Shown here: positions 26,527 through 36,711 of the stretch, piece by piece | Layout of the letters: the number at the start of each line of letters is the position of its first letter | Numbering within the stretch: position 1 is the first letter of the stretch | From: Mycobacterium senriense | GTDB lineage: Bacteria > Actinomycetota > Actinomycetes > Mycobacteriales > Mycobacteriaceae | NCBI RefSeq assembly: GCF_019668465.1 | Contig: NZ_AP024828.1 | Location: 4,464,001-4,528,000 of the forward strand | DNA: 64,000 bases | Reading direction: 5' to 3' | Notes under the pieces: model-generated | The model's database searches: none | Told to the model about the DNA's origin: nothing | Seen by the model: only the letters and a program-made list of their open reading frames with translations | Made by a program: the position numbers and the translations under genes

Positions 26527-27825
26527 ATGCCAACCGTCGAGCCAACTGCCAAGCCGGTCCCGAATCTGCCTCCCGGCTTCGACTTCACCGACCCGGACAT
26601 CCACGCCGAGCGACTGCCGGTGGAAGAACTGGCCGAGCTGCGCCGGACCGCACCGATCTGGTGGAACGAACAGCCGGACGGGGTCGGCGGATGGGATGAC
26701 GGCGGCTTCTGGGTGGTGTCCAAGCACAAGGACGTCAAAGAGATTTCGCGGCGCAGCGACGTGTTCTCCAGCCTGGAGAACACCGCGCTGCCCCGATACA
26801 AAGAGGGCACGGTGCGCGAGCAGCGCGAGACGGGCAAGTTTGTATTGCTCAACATGGACGCCCCGCAGCACACCCACCTCCGCAAGATAATTTCCCGCGG
26901 ATTCACGCCACGCGCCGTCGAGCTCCTGCGCGACGACCTGAACGAGCGCGCCCGGCGCATCGTCGCGGCCGCCGCGGCCGAGGGGTCCGGCGACTTCGTC
27001 GAGCAGGTGTCCTGCGAGCTGCCGCTGCAGGCGATCGCCGGGCTGATGGGGGTGCCGCAAGAGGACCGTATGAAGCTGTTCCACTGGTCGAACGAAATGG
27101 TGGGCGATCAGGATCCCGAGTTCGCCCGCAACGACGCGATGGGCGCCTCGGTCGAACTGATCACCTACGCCATGCAGATGGCCGCCGACCGCAAGCAAAA
27201 CCCCGGGGACGACATCGTCACCAAGCTGATCGAGGCCGACGTCGACGGGCACAAGCTCTCCGACGACGAGTTCGGCTTCTTCGTGATACTGCTGGCGGTC
27301 GCGGGCAACGAGACCACCCGCAACTCGATCACCCAAGGCATGATGGCCTTCACCGACTTCCCGGATCAGTGGGAGCTGTACAAGCGCGAGCGTCCCGTCA
27401 CCACAGCCGATGAGATCGTGCGCTGGGCGACGCCGGTCACCTCATTCCAGCGGACCGCCCTGGAGGACTACGAGCTGTCCGGCGTCCAGATCAAAAAAGG
27501 CCAGCGGGTCGTAATGGTCTATCGCTCAGCCAATTTCGACGAGGACGTGTTCGACGACCCGTTCACCTTCAACATCCTGCGGGATCCCAACCCGCACGTG
27601 GGCTTCGGTGGCACCGGCGCGCACTACTGCCTCGGGGCCAACCTGGCGCGGATGACCATCGACCTGATGTTCAATGCGATCGCCGACGCCATGCCCGATC
27701 TGAAATCGGCGGGCAAGCCCGAGCGCCTCCGGTCGGGCTGGCTCAACGGAATCAAGCACTGGCAGGTCGACTATCACACCAACGGTGCCGAGAAATGTCC
27801 TGTCGCGCATCAGGCGCAGGGGTGA
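26527..27825 (+). CDS. cytochrome P450, CYP125-like (steroid/alkane hydroxylase paralogue)
   Basis: A 432-residue P450. It has the I-helix oxygen motif AVAGNETTRNSITQGM, the E-x-x-R pair in DEIVRW, and the heme loop FGGTGAHYCLGANLAR with the Cys ligand. The overall sequence (PPGFDFTDPDIHAERLPVEELAELRRTAPIWWNEQ; HVGFGGTGAHYC) closely resembles mycobacterial CYP125, the cholesterol C26 hydroxylase, as I recall it. CYP125A1 lies elsewhere in M. tuberculosis, so this may be a paralogue. It heads an operon with an alcohol dehydrogenase and a YceI-like protein, and a KstR-type box precedes it. Substrate is probably a sterol or branched lipid. Confidence 0.87.
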   Translation: MPTVEPTAKPVPNLPPGFDFTDPDIHAERLPVEELAELRRTAPIWWNEQPDGVGGWDDGGFWVVSKHKDVKEISRRSDVFSSLENTALPRYKEGTVREQRETGKFVLLNMDAPQHTHLRKIISRGFTPRAVELLRDDLNERARRIVAAAAAEGSGDFVEQVSCELPLQAIAGLMGVPQEDRMKLFHWSNEMVGDQDPEFARNDAMGASVELITYAMQMAADRKQNPGDDIVTKLIEADVDGHKLSDDEFGFFVILLAVAGNETTRNSITQGMMAFTDFPDQWELYKRERPVTTADEIVRWATPVTSFQRTALEDYELSGVQIKKGQRVVMVYRSANFDEDVFDDPFTFNILRDPNPHVGFGGTGAHYCLGANLARMTIDLMFNAIADAMPDLKSAGKPERLRSGWLNGIKHWQVDYHTNGAEKCPVAHQAQG

Positions 27826-27837
27826 CAAGCTAGGGTC

Positions 27838-28851
27838 ATGCCCACTCATCGTGCCGTCCATGTCCCGTCCGCAGGTGCAGCTTTGGAGCTGGTCGACGCC
27901 GAAACCAAACCACCGGGTCGCGACGAGGTACGCCTGACGGTCGCCGCGTGCGGCGTCTGCGGCACCGACGCGCACTTCGTCAACGGTGGGTTCCCCGGCA
28001 TGTCCTGGCCGCTGACTCCCGGGCATGAAATCGCCGGCAAGGTCGCCGAGATCGGCGATGGCGTACAGGATTTCGCGATCGGTGATCGCGTCGCGGTCGG
28101 CTGGTTCGGCGGTTGTTGCCAGCGCTGCAACCAATGCCGCAAGGGCCTGTTCATTCACTGCGAGAACGGCAAGGTGCCGAGTTGGCAGTATCCCGGTGGA
28201 TACGCGGAGTCGGTGACCGTGCCGGTGACCGCGCTGGCCCGGATCCCGGACGAGCTTTCCGACGCCGACGCCGCCCCGATGGGTTGTGCGGGCGTGACCA
28301 CCTACAACGCCTTGCGGCACACCAAGGCGCTGCCCGGCGATCGGGTGGCGATTCTCGGTGTCGGCGGACTGGGCCATCTCGGTGTGCAGTTCGCCCGGGC
28401 GATGGGCTTCGAAACCATCGCGATCAACCGTGGTACCGGGAAGGCCGACGATGCCCGAAAGCTGGGCGCCCATCACTACATCGACTCCACCGCCAACGAT
28501 CCCGCCGAGGCGCTGAAGGATCTTGGTGGCGCGACCGTTGTCCTGGCCACCGCCGGTAATTCAAAAGCCATGGCCGCCACGGTCGGCGGCATACTCCCCC
28601 AAGGTGAACTGGTCACCATCGGGGTCACGCCCGAGCCGCTGCCGATCAGCCCGGTGCAGCTGATAACGCCGGGCATCAGCATCGTCGGCCATCCCTCCGG
28701 GACGGCCAAGGACGTCGAAGACACAATGCATTTCGCGGTCTTGTCCGGTGTGCGGGCGTGGATCGAGGAACTTCCGCTGTCGCAGGCCAAGGAGGGCTAT
28801 GCGGCCCTGGAAGAGGGTCGGGCACACTATCGCACCGTTTTAACCATGTGA
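27838..28851 (+). CDS. zinc-binding alcohol dehydrogenase
   Basis: A 337-residue medium-chain dehydrogenase. Catalytic zinc ligands are in GVCGTDAHF and TPGHEIAG; the structural zinc site is CCQRCNQCRKGLFIHC; the cofactor loop is RVAILGVGGLGHLGVQFARAMG. It starts 12 bases after the P450 stop, so it could oxidise the alcohol made by the P450 to an aldehyde, as in side-chain degradation. That pairing is inferred from the operon and the shared KstR-type control. Confidence 0.86.
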   Translation: MPTHRAVHVPSAGAALELVDAETKPPGRDEVRLTVAACGVCGTDAHFVNGGFPGMSWPLTPGHEIAGKVAEIGDGVQDFAIGDRVAVGWFGGCCQRCNQCRKGLFIHCENGKVPSWQYPGGYAESVTVPVTALARIPDELSDADAAPMGCAGVTTYNALRHTKALPGDRVAILGVGGLGHLGVQFARAMGFETIAINRGTGKADDARKLGAHHYIDSTANDPAEALKDLGGATVVLATAGNSKAMAATVGGILPQGELVTIGVTPEPLPISPVQLITPGISIVGHPSGTAKDVEDTMHFAVLSGVRAWIEELPLSQAKEGYAALEEGRAHYRTVLTM

Positions 28852-28863
28852 CACAGTCGCTCC

Positions 28864-29424
28864 GTGACTTCCGACAAAAACTCGGTGTGGACGATCGGCC
28901 AGGCTGACGGCGAATTGTTGTTGCACACCGGTGTTGCCGGTAGGGCGGCACGGATGGGGCATCGTCTCACCATCGCGATGACCCGCTGGCGCGTCACCGT
29001 AAGCTGGGCGGATTCTCGGCCCGTCGGCGCGGAGCTTGTCGTCGAGACCGATTCGTTCGAGGTGCTGCGCGGCGACGGCGGGGTCAAAGGGCTGTCCGGG
29101 ACCGAGAAGGCACTGGTGCGATCGAACGCGCTGAAGGCATTGTCCGCCAGTCGATTCCCCGAAATCCGCTACACCGCGGACGTCATCGAGAAGTCCGACG
29201 ACGGGTACCGCCTGACCGGCGCGCTGCAGATCCGGGGAAAATTGCGAGACCGCGTGATCGACGTGCACACAGAAGATCTCGGGGACTCATGGCGGATGTC
29301 GGTCGAATCCACCATCCGTCAGTCCGACTACGGCATCAAGCCGTACTCGCTGCTGATGGGTTCGGTCCAGGTCGCAGACGAGGTGTCGTTGACTTTCTCC
29401 GCGGTTCGCGCCCAAGGCAATTGA
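28864..29424 (+). CDS. YceI-like family protein
   Basis: A 186-residue lipocalin-like YceI-domain protein. It carries VWTIGQADGELLLHTGVAGRAARMGHRLTIAM, ASRFPEIRYTADVIEKSDDGYRLTGALQIRGKLRD and a C-terminal beta-rich part SDYGIKPYSLLMGSVQVADEVSLTF, which is the usual YceI ending. YceI domains bind polyisoprenoids or amphiphiles. There is no signal peptide. It starts with GTG 12 bases after the dehydrogenase stop, as third gene of the P450 operon. Confidence 0.78.
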   Translation: MTSDKNSVWTIGQADGELLLHTGVAGRAARMGHRLTIAMTRWRVTVSWADSRPVGAELVVETDSFEVLRGDGGVKGLSGTEKALVRSNALKALSASRFPEIRYTADVIEKSDDGYRLTGALQIRGKLRDRVIDVHTEDLGDSWRMSVESTIRQSDYGIKPYSLLMGSVQVADEVSLTFSAVRAQGN

Positions 29425-29451
29425 GCTACCGGCGCCGCGTCGGAAGAAAGA

Positions 29452-30579
29452 TCAGGGCTGCGGGTCGGTCGCCGCGCGCGGGGCTGAATCAGCCGCCGGC
29501 TCGCCGGTGTCGCCGGGAATGTGCTCCAATACCCGGGTCAGGTACGGCTGTCGGTCGCCGCCGGACCCCGGCAGCTCTTCCGGAGCGTTGGTCTCCGAAA
29601 TCGGTTCCCCGACAGACGGGTTGGCCTGAGGGGCCGCCGGCTTGGCCGGTGGGGCCGCCGGAAGCGGCGCGGCGGCCGTGACTGCCTCGGCGATTTGCGG
29701 TGTCGGCGGGTGCGTGGCGTGCTTCGGCGCGGGCGCCGCGCTGGCGGGACCGACGTGAATCCCCACCGCGAGTGACACCGAGCCGACGAAGGTGATGGCG
29801 CCGGCCGCCAGCGCGGTCACCGCCCCGGCATAGGACAACTGCCGTTTCTGGGCGGGTGCCGGAACGGGTTCGCTGACATCCTCCACCAACTGTTCGTCGG
29901 TGAACTCGGTGCTGCGGGCCGCGGACAGCGCGGCGCCGCGCGCTATCGTCACCTGGGCCATCGACTGCACGAAAACCGGTACCGGCAAAGTCTTTTCGAG
30001 TTGCCAGGAGAGTCCGTCGATGTCGTCGTGGGCGCCGACGACCACAACGCCGCCCGGTTGCCATCCGTTGCGCTCGAACATGCCGGTCAGCCAGCGCGTC
30101 AGGCCGTCGAAGCCGCCGCGCACGTGCTTGGTCGCCGTCTGCGTCTCCCCGTCATGGGTGTCGACCATGACGACGGTCGTCGCGTCGTGGTCGAGAATGC
30201 AGACCGCCGTCTGCTCGTAGCCGATGACGGGCGCGATGGCCTGAGCCAACCTCTCTACGGCGTCCAGAAACCGGATCGGCACGACGTTGTCGAATCCCGC
30301 GTCGGTCAACGCCTCCAGCACCAGCGCAGCCTCTGCGGACGCTTCGTCGTTCCACGTCACTCCGATGACACGCAGGCGGTGATCGCTTGCCGCCGCCGCC
30401 GTCTCGGCCCGCAATACCTCGTCTACCACCTGCTCTGCAATACCCACCGCGCGCACGCCGTGGCCTGCGCGCAGCGCCAACTCCTGGTGATCCAGGATGG
30501 TGCCGTCGGCGCCGTGTCCTTCAGCGAGGACCCAACCAACGGCGGTCGGCGTCACTGATAGGCCAAGAACCGTGTCCAA
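29452..30579 (-). CDS. mycobacterial membrane protein with actin-like N-terminal domain (Rv1887-like)
   Basis: A 375-residue protein. Residues 1 to about 225 look like a degenerate actin/Hsp70-like ATPase fold (MDTVLGLSVTPTAVGWVLAEG, ICILDHDATTVVMVDT, GVVVVGAHDDIDGLSWQLEKTLPVPV). This is followed by one transmembrane helix (YAGAVTALAAGAITFVGSVSLAVGI) and a Pro/Ala-rich outer tail. This arrangement is repeated in several mycobacterial proteins of unknown function. It converges with the YceI-like gene. No catalytic function can be assigned. Confidence 0.7.
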   Translation of the reverse strand: MDTVLGLSVTPTAVGWVLAEGHGADGTILDHQELALRAGHGVRAVGIAEQVVDEVLRAETAAAASDHRLRVIGVTWNDEASAEAALVLEALTDAGFDNVVPIRFLDAVERLAQAIAPVIGYEQTAVCILDHDATTVVMVDTHDGETQTATKHVRGGFDGLTRWLTGMFERNGWQPGGVVVVGAHDDIDGLSWQLEKTLPVPVFVQSMAQVTIARGAALSAARSTEFTDEQLVEDVSEPVPAPAQKRQLSYAGAVTALAAGAITFVGSVSLAVGIHVGPASAAPAPKHATHPPTPQIAEAVTAAAPLPAAPPAKPAAPQANPSVGEPISETNAPEELPGSGGDRQPYLTRVLEHIPGDTGEPAADSAPRAATDPQP

Positions 30580-32203
<1,624 letters not shown>

Positions 32204-32220
32204 CCCACGCGACCCGAACA

Positions 32221-32260
32221 GCACTACTGCGCTTGACGACAACGTCAGGCGCAGTAGTGC
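32221..32260 (+). terminator. strong hairpin downstream of fbpB
   Basis: A perfect 12-bp stem (GCACTACTGCGC at 32221-32232, GCGCAGTAGTGC at 32249-32260) encloses a second stem TGACG-ACAA-CGTCA at 234-247 of that block. It begins 17 bases after the fbpB stop. No long T-run follows; it is probably an intrinsic-type or processing hairpin. Confidence 0.8.
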
Positions 32261-32336
32261 GTTAAGAGGTCGATACCCTTATCTCGCAGAGCGCGTCTTA
32301 GCCCGCGCGGCCCACAAACACGCCAGAATCGTCGTC

Positions 32337-32921
32337 ATGCACCGCAGGGGCGACTCGACTCGGCTGCCGCTGGCCGCGCGCTGTGGTGCCGTGATCGGAG
32401 CCCTGGCGATGCTCGTGGCGCCGGTTCGGGCCGACCCGGCGAGCCCGCTGACCGCGTTGGTCGACGCCGCCGCGCAACGGCTGCAGGTTGCCGAGCCCGT
32501 CGCCGCCTACAAATGGAACCAGCACGGCGCCATCGAAGACCCGGCCCGCGTCCAGCAGGAGCTGGCCAGGCTGGGCGACGAGGCCGACGCCGGGCACGTC
32601 GACCGCGACTACGTCACCCGGGTTTTCGGGGACCAGATCAGTGCCACCGAGGCCATCGAATACAGCCGGTTCGCGGACTGGAAGCTGAACCCGGCGAGCG
32701 CCCCGGCCGACTCGCCGGACCTGTCGGCGTCGCGGTCAGCGATCGACGGCTTCAACCGGACGATGCTGACCCAGATCTTGGCCAACTGGAACCTGCTGCA
32801 CTCGCCGGAATGTGCCGCCGAACGCGACGCCGCACGAAGCGGCGTCATCCGGGACCGTCAGCTCGACAGCCTGTACCAAAAGGCCCTGTCATCAGCGACG
32901 CAGTCATATTGCCAGCGATAA
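32337..32921 (+). CDS. secreted chorismate mutase (AroQ gamma class, Rv1885c-like)
   Basis: A 194-residue periplasmic/secreted chorismate mutase. A signal peptide ([23 protein letters not shown]) ends before [30 protein letters not shown]. Family positions [32 protein letters not shown] and [18 protein letters not shown] match the all-helical AroQ gamma fold with its active-site Arg, Lys and Glu/Gln residues. Two Cys near the end (PECAAE and SYCQR) can form the known disulphide. The ATG at 32337 directly precedes the signal. It converts chorismate to prephenate outside the cytoplasm; its biological role there is unclear. Confidence 0.92.
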   Translation: MHRRGDSTRLPLAARCGAVIGALAMLVAPVRADPASPLTALVDAAAQRLQVAEPVAAYKWNQHGAIEDPARVQQELARLGDEADAGHVDRDYVTRVFGDQISATEAIEYSRFADWKLNPASAPADSPDLSASRSAIDGFNRTMLTQILANWNLLHSPECAAERDAARSGVIRDRQLDSLYQKALSSATQSYCQR

Positions 32922-33054
32922 TTTAATTTTTCCTCACCGATTTCTAACGGTCCGATTTGGCCTGCCGAAAAAAGCGGTTTCCGCAGATAGATGGCATATC
33001 TCGCGCCATTTTCGAATAGGTAACGCTTTGGCCACACGCGCCGAAATCCTGGAC

Positions 33055-33465
33055 ATGAAATATCTCTGCAAGCTTCTCGTCAAGTCCGTAGCGGTCGGCG
33101 GGTTCATTGCAGCGTCGATGGCTTCGTCCACGGGTGTGGTGAGCGCGGAACCCGCTCCCAACTGGGACGCGATCGCTCAATGCGAATCCGGTGGCAACTG
33201 GCAGGCCAACACCGGGAACGGCGAATACGGTGGGCTGCAATTCAAACCGAGCACCTGGACCCGCTACGGCGGCGTCGGTAACCCCGCTGCCGCATCCAGG
33301 GAGCAGCAAATCGCCGTGGCCAACCGGGTTTTCGCCGAAGAGGGGGTGGAGGCGTGGCCAAAGTGCGGCGCGCAGTCCGGCCTGCCAATCGGCTGGTACT
33401 CGCACCCAGCCCAGGGCATCAAGCAGATCATCAACGGCCTGATCCAGGCGGCCGTCCCGCACTGA
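33055..33465 (+). CDS. rpfC: resuscitation-promoting factor RpfC
   Basis: A 136-residue secreted transglycosylase-like Rpf. The signal peptide is [26 protein letters not shown]; the Rpf domain follows: [38 protein letters not shown] with the catalytic Glu in CESGG. The protein ends after [17 protein letters not shown] and a short tail, so there is no LysM or G5 domain, as in RpfC. Start choice is uncertain: ATG at 33055 fits the signal peptide, but upstream in-frame starts would lengthen it. It cleaves peptidoglycan and promotes exit from dormancy. Confidence 0.9.
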   Translation: MKYLCKLLVKSVAVGGFIAASMASSTGVVSAEPAPNWDAIAQCESGGNWQANTGNGEYGGLQFKPSTWTRYGGVGNPAAASREQQIAVANRVFAEEGVEAWPKCGAQSGLPIGWYSHPAQGIKQIINGLIQAAVPH

Positions 33466-33518
33466 TGAAACGCACCCGTGGTCTATGTCCCAGCGCCTAG
33501 CTGTGTTTGGATCAGCCC

Positions 33519-33974
33519 ATGGAAGGTTCGGCGACTGTTCATATGGCTGCGCCTGCGGCCAAGATCTGGGATCTCATCGCAGACGTCCGCAACACCGGAA
33601 AGTTCTCTCCGGAAGTTTTTGAGGCCGAGTGGCTGGGCGACGCGTCCGGCCCGGCCCTGGGCGCGAAATTCCGCGGCCACGTCAAGCGCAACGAGATGGG
33701 CCCGGTCTATTGGACGACGTGCCAGGTCACCGCGTGCGAACCGGGTCGCGAATTCGGCTTTGCGGTGCTGCTCGGTGACAGGCCGGTCAACAACTGGCAC
33801 TACCGCCTCGCTCCCAGCGGCGGCGGGACCGACGTCACCGAGTCGTTTCGGCTCAACCCGGCGCCATGGCTCGGCGTGTACTGGTTGTTCGGCGGCTTTC
33901 TGCGCAAGCGCCGCAACGTCCGCGACATGACTAAGACGCTGAACCGCATCAAAGACGTGGCCGAGTCGGACTGA
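33519..33974 (+). CDS. SRPBCC family protein (Rv1883c-like)
   Basis: A 151-residue START-like protein: MEGSATVHMAAPAAKIWDLIADVRNTGKFSPEVFEAEWLGD at the N-terminus, then WHYRLAPSGGGTDVTESF and a C-terminal helix (KRRNVRDMTKTLNRIKDVAES). Family members bind hydrophobic ligands. It stops 5 bases before the SDR gene begins, so they are cotranscribed, as in M. tuberculosis. The ATG at 33519 fits the conserved start. Confidence 0.8.
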   Translation: MEGSATVHMAAPAAKIWDLIADVRNTGKFSPEVFEAEWLGDASGPALGAKFRGHVKRNEMGPVYWTTCQVTACEPGREFGFAVLLGDRPVNNWHYRLAPSGGGTDVTESFRLNPAPWLGVYWLFGGFLRKRRNVRDMTKTLNRIKDVAESD

Positions 33975-33979
33975 CGCTC

Positions 33980-34813
33980 GTGAAATCGGTCTTCATCACC
34001 GGCGCGGCCAGCGGCATGGGCCGCGAGGGAGCAAAGCTGTTCCACGCCAAGGGTTGGCGCGTGGGCGCGGTCGACCGCAACGACGCCGGTCTGGCGACCC
34101 TGACCGACGAACTCGGCGGCGATCGGCTGTGGACCCGTGCCGTCGATGTGACCGACAAGGCGGCCCTCGACGGCGCCCTGGCCGATTTCTGCGCCGGCAA
34201 CACCGGTGGCGGCCTGGACATGATGTGGAACAACGCCGGCATCGGCGAATCCGGCTGGTTCGAGGACGTGCCCTATGACGCCGCGATGCGCGTCGTCGAC
34301 GTGAACTTCAAGGCGGTCCTGACCGGCGCCTACGCCTCCCTGCCGTACCTCAAGAAAACCCCCGGCAGCCTGATGTTCTCGACGTCGTCGTCCTCGGGTA
34401 CCTATGGCATGCCGCGCCTGGCCGTCTACTCGTCCACCAAACACGCGGTCAAAGGTCTGACCGAAGCCCTGAGCGTGGAGTGGCAGCGACACGGGGTGCG
34501 CGTCGCCGACGTGCTGCCCGGTCTGATCGACACCGCCATCCTCACGACGACTACCAACCACTCCGACGACCGCGGCGCGCCCATAACGGCCGAGCAACTG
34601 CGGGCCACCGCGCCCAAGAAGGGCATGCTTCGGTTGATGCCGGCAAGCAGCGTGGCCGAGACGGCGTGGCAGGCCTACCACAATCAGAAGCGGTTGCATT
34701 GGTATGTGCCGAAGAGCATTCGCCTGATTGACTTTTTCAAAGGTTTGAGTCCGGAATTCGTGCGACGCAGCATCGTCAAGTCACTGCCCAAGCTCGCGCC
34801 CAAGCAACAATAA
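33980..34813 (+). CDS. short-chain dehydrogenase/reductase (Rv1882c-like)
   Basis: A 277-residue classical SDR. The cofactor motif is FITGAASGMGREGAKLF, NNAG is present in MMWNNAGIGES, and the catalytic Ser-Tyr-Lys are in STSSSSGTYGMPRLAVYSSTKHAVKG. The C-terminal PKSIRLIDFFKGLSPEFVRRSIVKSLPKL is basic and may touch membrane. It starts with GTG and belongs to the SRPBCC-SDR-lppE run. The substrate is unknown. Confidence 0.85.
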   Translation: MKSVFITGAASGMGREGAKLFHAKGWRVGAVDRNDAGLATLTDELGGDRLWTRAVDVTDKAALDGALADFCAGNTGGGLDMMWNNAGIGESGWFEDVPYDAAMRVVDVNFKAVLTGAYASLPYLKKTPGSLMFSTSSSSGTYGMPRLAVYSSTKHAVKGLTEALSVEWQRHGVRVADVLPGLIDTAILTTTTNHSDDRGAPITAEQLRATAPKKGMLRLMPASSVAETAWQAYHNQKRLHWYVPKSIRLIDFFKGLSPEFVRRSIVKSLPKLAPKQQ

Positions 34814-34825
34814 GGAGGTCGGCTG

Positions 34826-35248
34826 GTGCAAAATCGGTTGCTCACAGTCGCTTTGGTCCTGGCGGCGGTCGTCGCCAACGTGGCGGGGTGCAGCGCGGCG
34901 CAGACGACACCGCGCCGGGCAGCTCGTCTGACCATCGACGGCGCCACCCACACGACGCGCCCCCCGGCGTGCCACCAGGACCAGATGTACCGCAGCATCA
35001 ACATCCCGGACCGCGATGGCGGAGTCGAGGCGGTTGTGCTGCTCAGCGGTTATCGGGTGATGCCGCAGTGGGTGAAGATTCGCAATGTCGACGGCTTCAC
35101 CGGAAGCTTCTGGCAAGGCGGGGTGGGAGACGCGCACGTCGACCTCACCAACGACGCATACACAATCACGGGCAGCGCCTACGGCATCAACAGCAGCAAC
35201 CCCAACAAAGTGGTGACCACCGACTTCAAAATCGTCGCGCAGTGCTGA
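34826..35248 (+). CDS. lppE: lipoprotein LppE
   Basis: A 140-residue lipoprotein of the mycobacterial 19-kDa antigen (LpqH)-like group. The signal MQNRLLTVALVLAAVVANVAGC has lipobox NVAGC. The mature domain has HTTRPPACHQDQMYRSINIPDRDGGVEAVVLL and a final Cys (KIVAQC) that could pair with ACHQ. It starts with GTG after an AAGGAGG site, 12 bases past the SDR stop. Position matches Rv1881c. Function in the envelope is unknown. Confidence 0.83.
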   Translation: MQNRLLTVALVLAAVVANVAGCSAAQTTPRRAARLTIDGATHTTRPPACHQDQMYRSINIPDRDGGVEAVVLLSGYRVMPQWVKIRNVDGFTGSFWQGGVGDAHVDLTNDAYTITGSAYGINSSNPNKVVTTDFKIVAQC

Positions 35249-35304
35249 CTTTCGGGGTGGTCGGGGCCTAGGCTCGATACGACATCCGGACCGGGGAGGG
35301 GCCA

Positions 35305-36627
35305 GTGAAGGAGCGATTGCACTGGTTCGCGATGCATGGCTTCATCCGGGGAGTTGCCGCGCTCGGGGCCCGGCGCGGTGATGTCCAGGCCAGGCTGATC
35401 GCCGATCCGGCGGTAACCGCCGACCCGGTCCCCTACTACGACGAGGTTCGGGCGCGGGGCAAGCTGGTGAAGGGCCGCGTCGCCTATCTGACGGCGGATC
35501 ACGCGCTCGCTTATGAGCTGCTGCGGTCCGATGATTTCCGGGTGCTGATCTTCGGATCGAACCTGCCGGCGCCGCTGCGATGGCTAGAGCGCCGCACCCG
35601 TGACGACTTCCTGCATCCGCTGCGGGCGCCGTCGTTGCTGGCGGTCGAGCCGCCCGACCACACCCGCTACCGCAAAACCGTATCGGCGGTGTTCACCCCC
35701 AGAGCGGTTGCCGCGCTGCGTGATCGGGTGGAGGAAACCGCCGCCGAATTGTTGGATCGGCTGGCCGGCGACGTGGGTGTCGTGGACATCGTCCAGCGGT
35801 ACTGCGCGCAGCTTCCGGTTTCGATCATCAGCGAGATCCTCGGCGTGCCGGAGCCCGAGCGGCGGCGCGTGCTGGAATTCGGTGAACTGGCCGCGCCGAG
35901 TCTCGACATCGGATTGCCGTGGCGGCAGTACCGCAGCGTGCAGCAAGGCATCGCCGGCTTCAGTTCCTGGCTTGACCAACACCTGCAGCAGTTGCGCCTG
36001 GACCCCAGCGACAATTTGATGAGTCAGCTGATCCAGACCGCCGAAAGCGGCTCTGCGGAAACGTATCTCAACGAGAAAGAGTTGCGAGCGATCGCCGGTC
36101 TGGTGTTGGCGGCAGGTTTCGAGACCACGGTGAATCTGCTCGGCAATGGGATCCGCATGCTGATGGACGCGCCTGCGCACCTCGACACCCTGCGACGGCG
36201 CCCCGAGCTGTGGCCCAACGCCGTCGAAGAGATCCTGCGCCTGGAGTCGCCGGTGCAACTCACCGCACGGTTAGCGCTCAACGATGTCGAGATAGCCGGC
36301 CGCCAGTTGGAACGCGGCGATTTGGTGCTGGTGTATCTGGCCGCCGCCAATCGGGATCCCGCCGTGTTTCCCGACCCGCACCGCTTCGACATCGAGAGAG
36401 AGAATGCCGGAAGGCATCTCGCCTTCTCCGGTGGCCGGCACTTCTGCCTTGGCGCCGCCCTCGCGCGTGCCGAGGGCGAAGTCGGACTGCGCACGTTTTT
36501 CGAACGCTTCCCCGGGGTGCGCGCGGCGGGTGCCGGAAGCAGGCGCGAAACCCGCGTGCTGCGGGGCTGGTCATCGTTGCCGGTGAACCTGGGGCCGGCC
36601 CGGTCGATGGCTGCGGTGGACGGCTAG
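35305..36627 (+). CDS. cyp140: cytochrome P450 (CYP140 family)
   Basis: A 440-residue P450. I-helix motif AAGFETTVNLLGNG, E-x-x-R in VEEILRLESPVQL, and heme loop FSGGRHFCLGAALARAE are all present. The N-terminus (MKERLHWFAMHGFIRGVAALGARRGDVQARLIADPAV) may be membrane-associated. It follows lppE as in M. tuberculosis (Rv1880c, cyp140). The start is GTG preceded by GGGGAGGGG. The substrate of this family is not established. It is the last backbone gene before the island's target gene. Confidence 0.85.
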   Translation: MKERLHWFAMHGFIRGVAALGARRGDVQARLIADPAVTADPVPYYDEVRARGKLVKGRVAYLTADHALAYELLRSDDFRVLIFGSNLPAPLRWLERRTRDDFLHPLRAPSLLAVEPPDHTRYRKTVSAVFTPRAVAALRDRVEETAAELLDRLAGDVGVVDIVQRYCAQLPVSIISEILGVPEPERRRVLEFGELAAPSLDIGLPWRQYRSVQQGIAGFSSWLDQHLQQLRLDPSDNLMSQLIQTAESGSAETYLNEKELRAIAGLVLAAGFETTVNLLGNGIRMLMDAPAHLDTLRRRPELWPNAVEEILRLESPVQLTARLALNDVEIAGRQLERGDLVLVYLAAANRDPAVFPDPHRFDIERENAGRHLAFSGGRHFCLGAALARAEGEVGLRTFFERFPGVRAAGAGSRRETRVLRGWSSLPVNLGPARSMAAVDG

Positions 36628-36711
36628 CGGTCCACGCGACACGAACCCCGGTCAACTCATTGACACCGAGGCGGCAACAGAGTTTTATTTGCCCTTATGA
36701 CAGAGGTGTCT

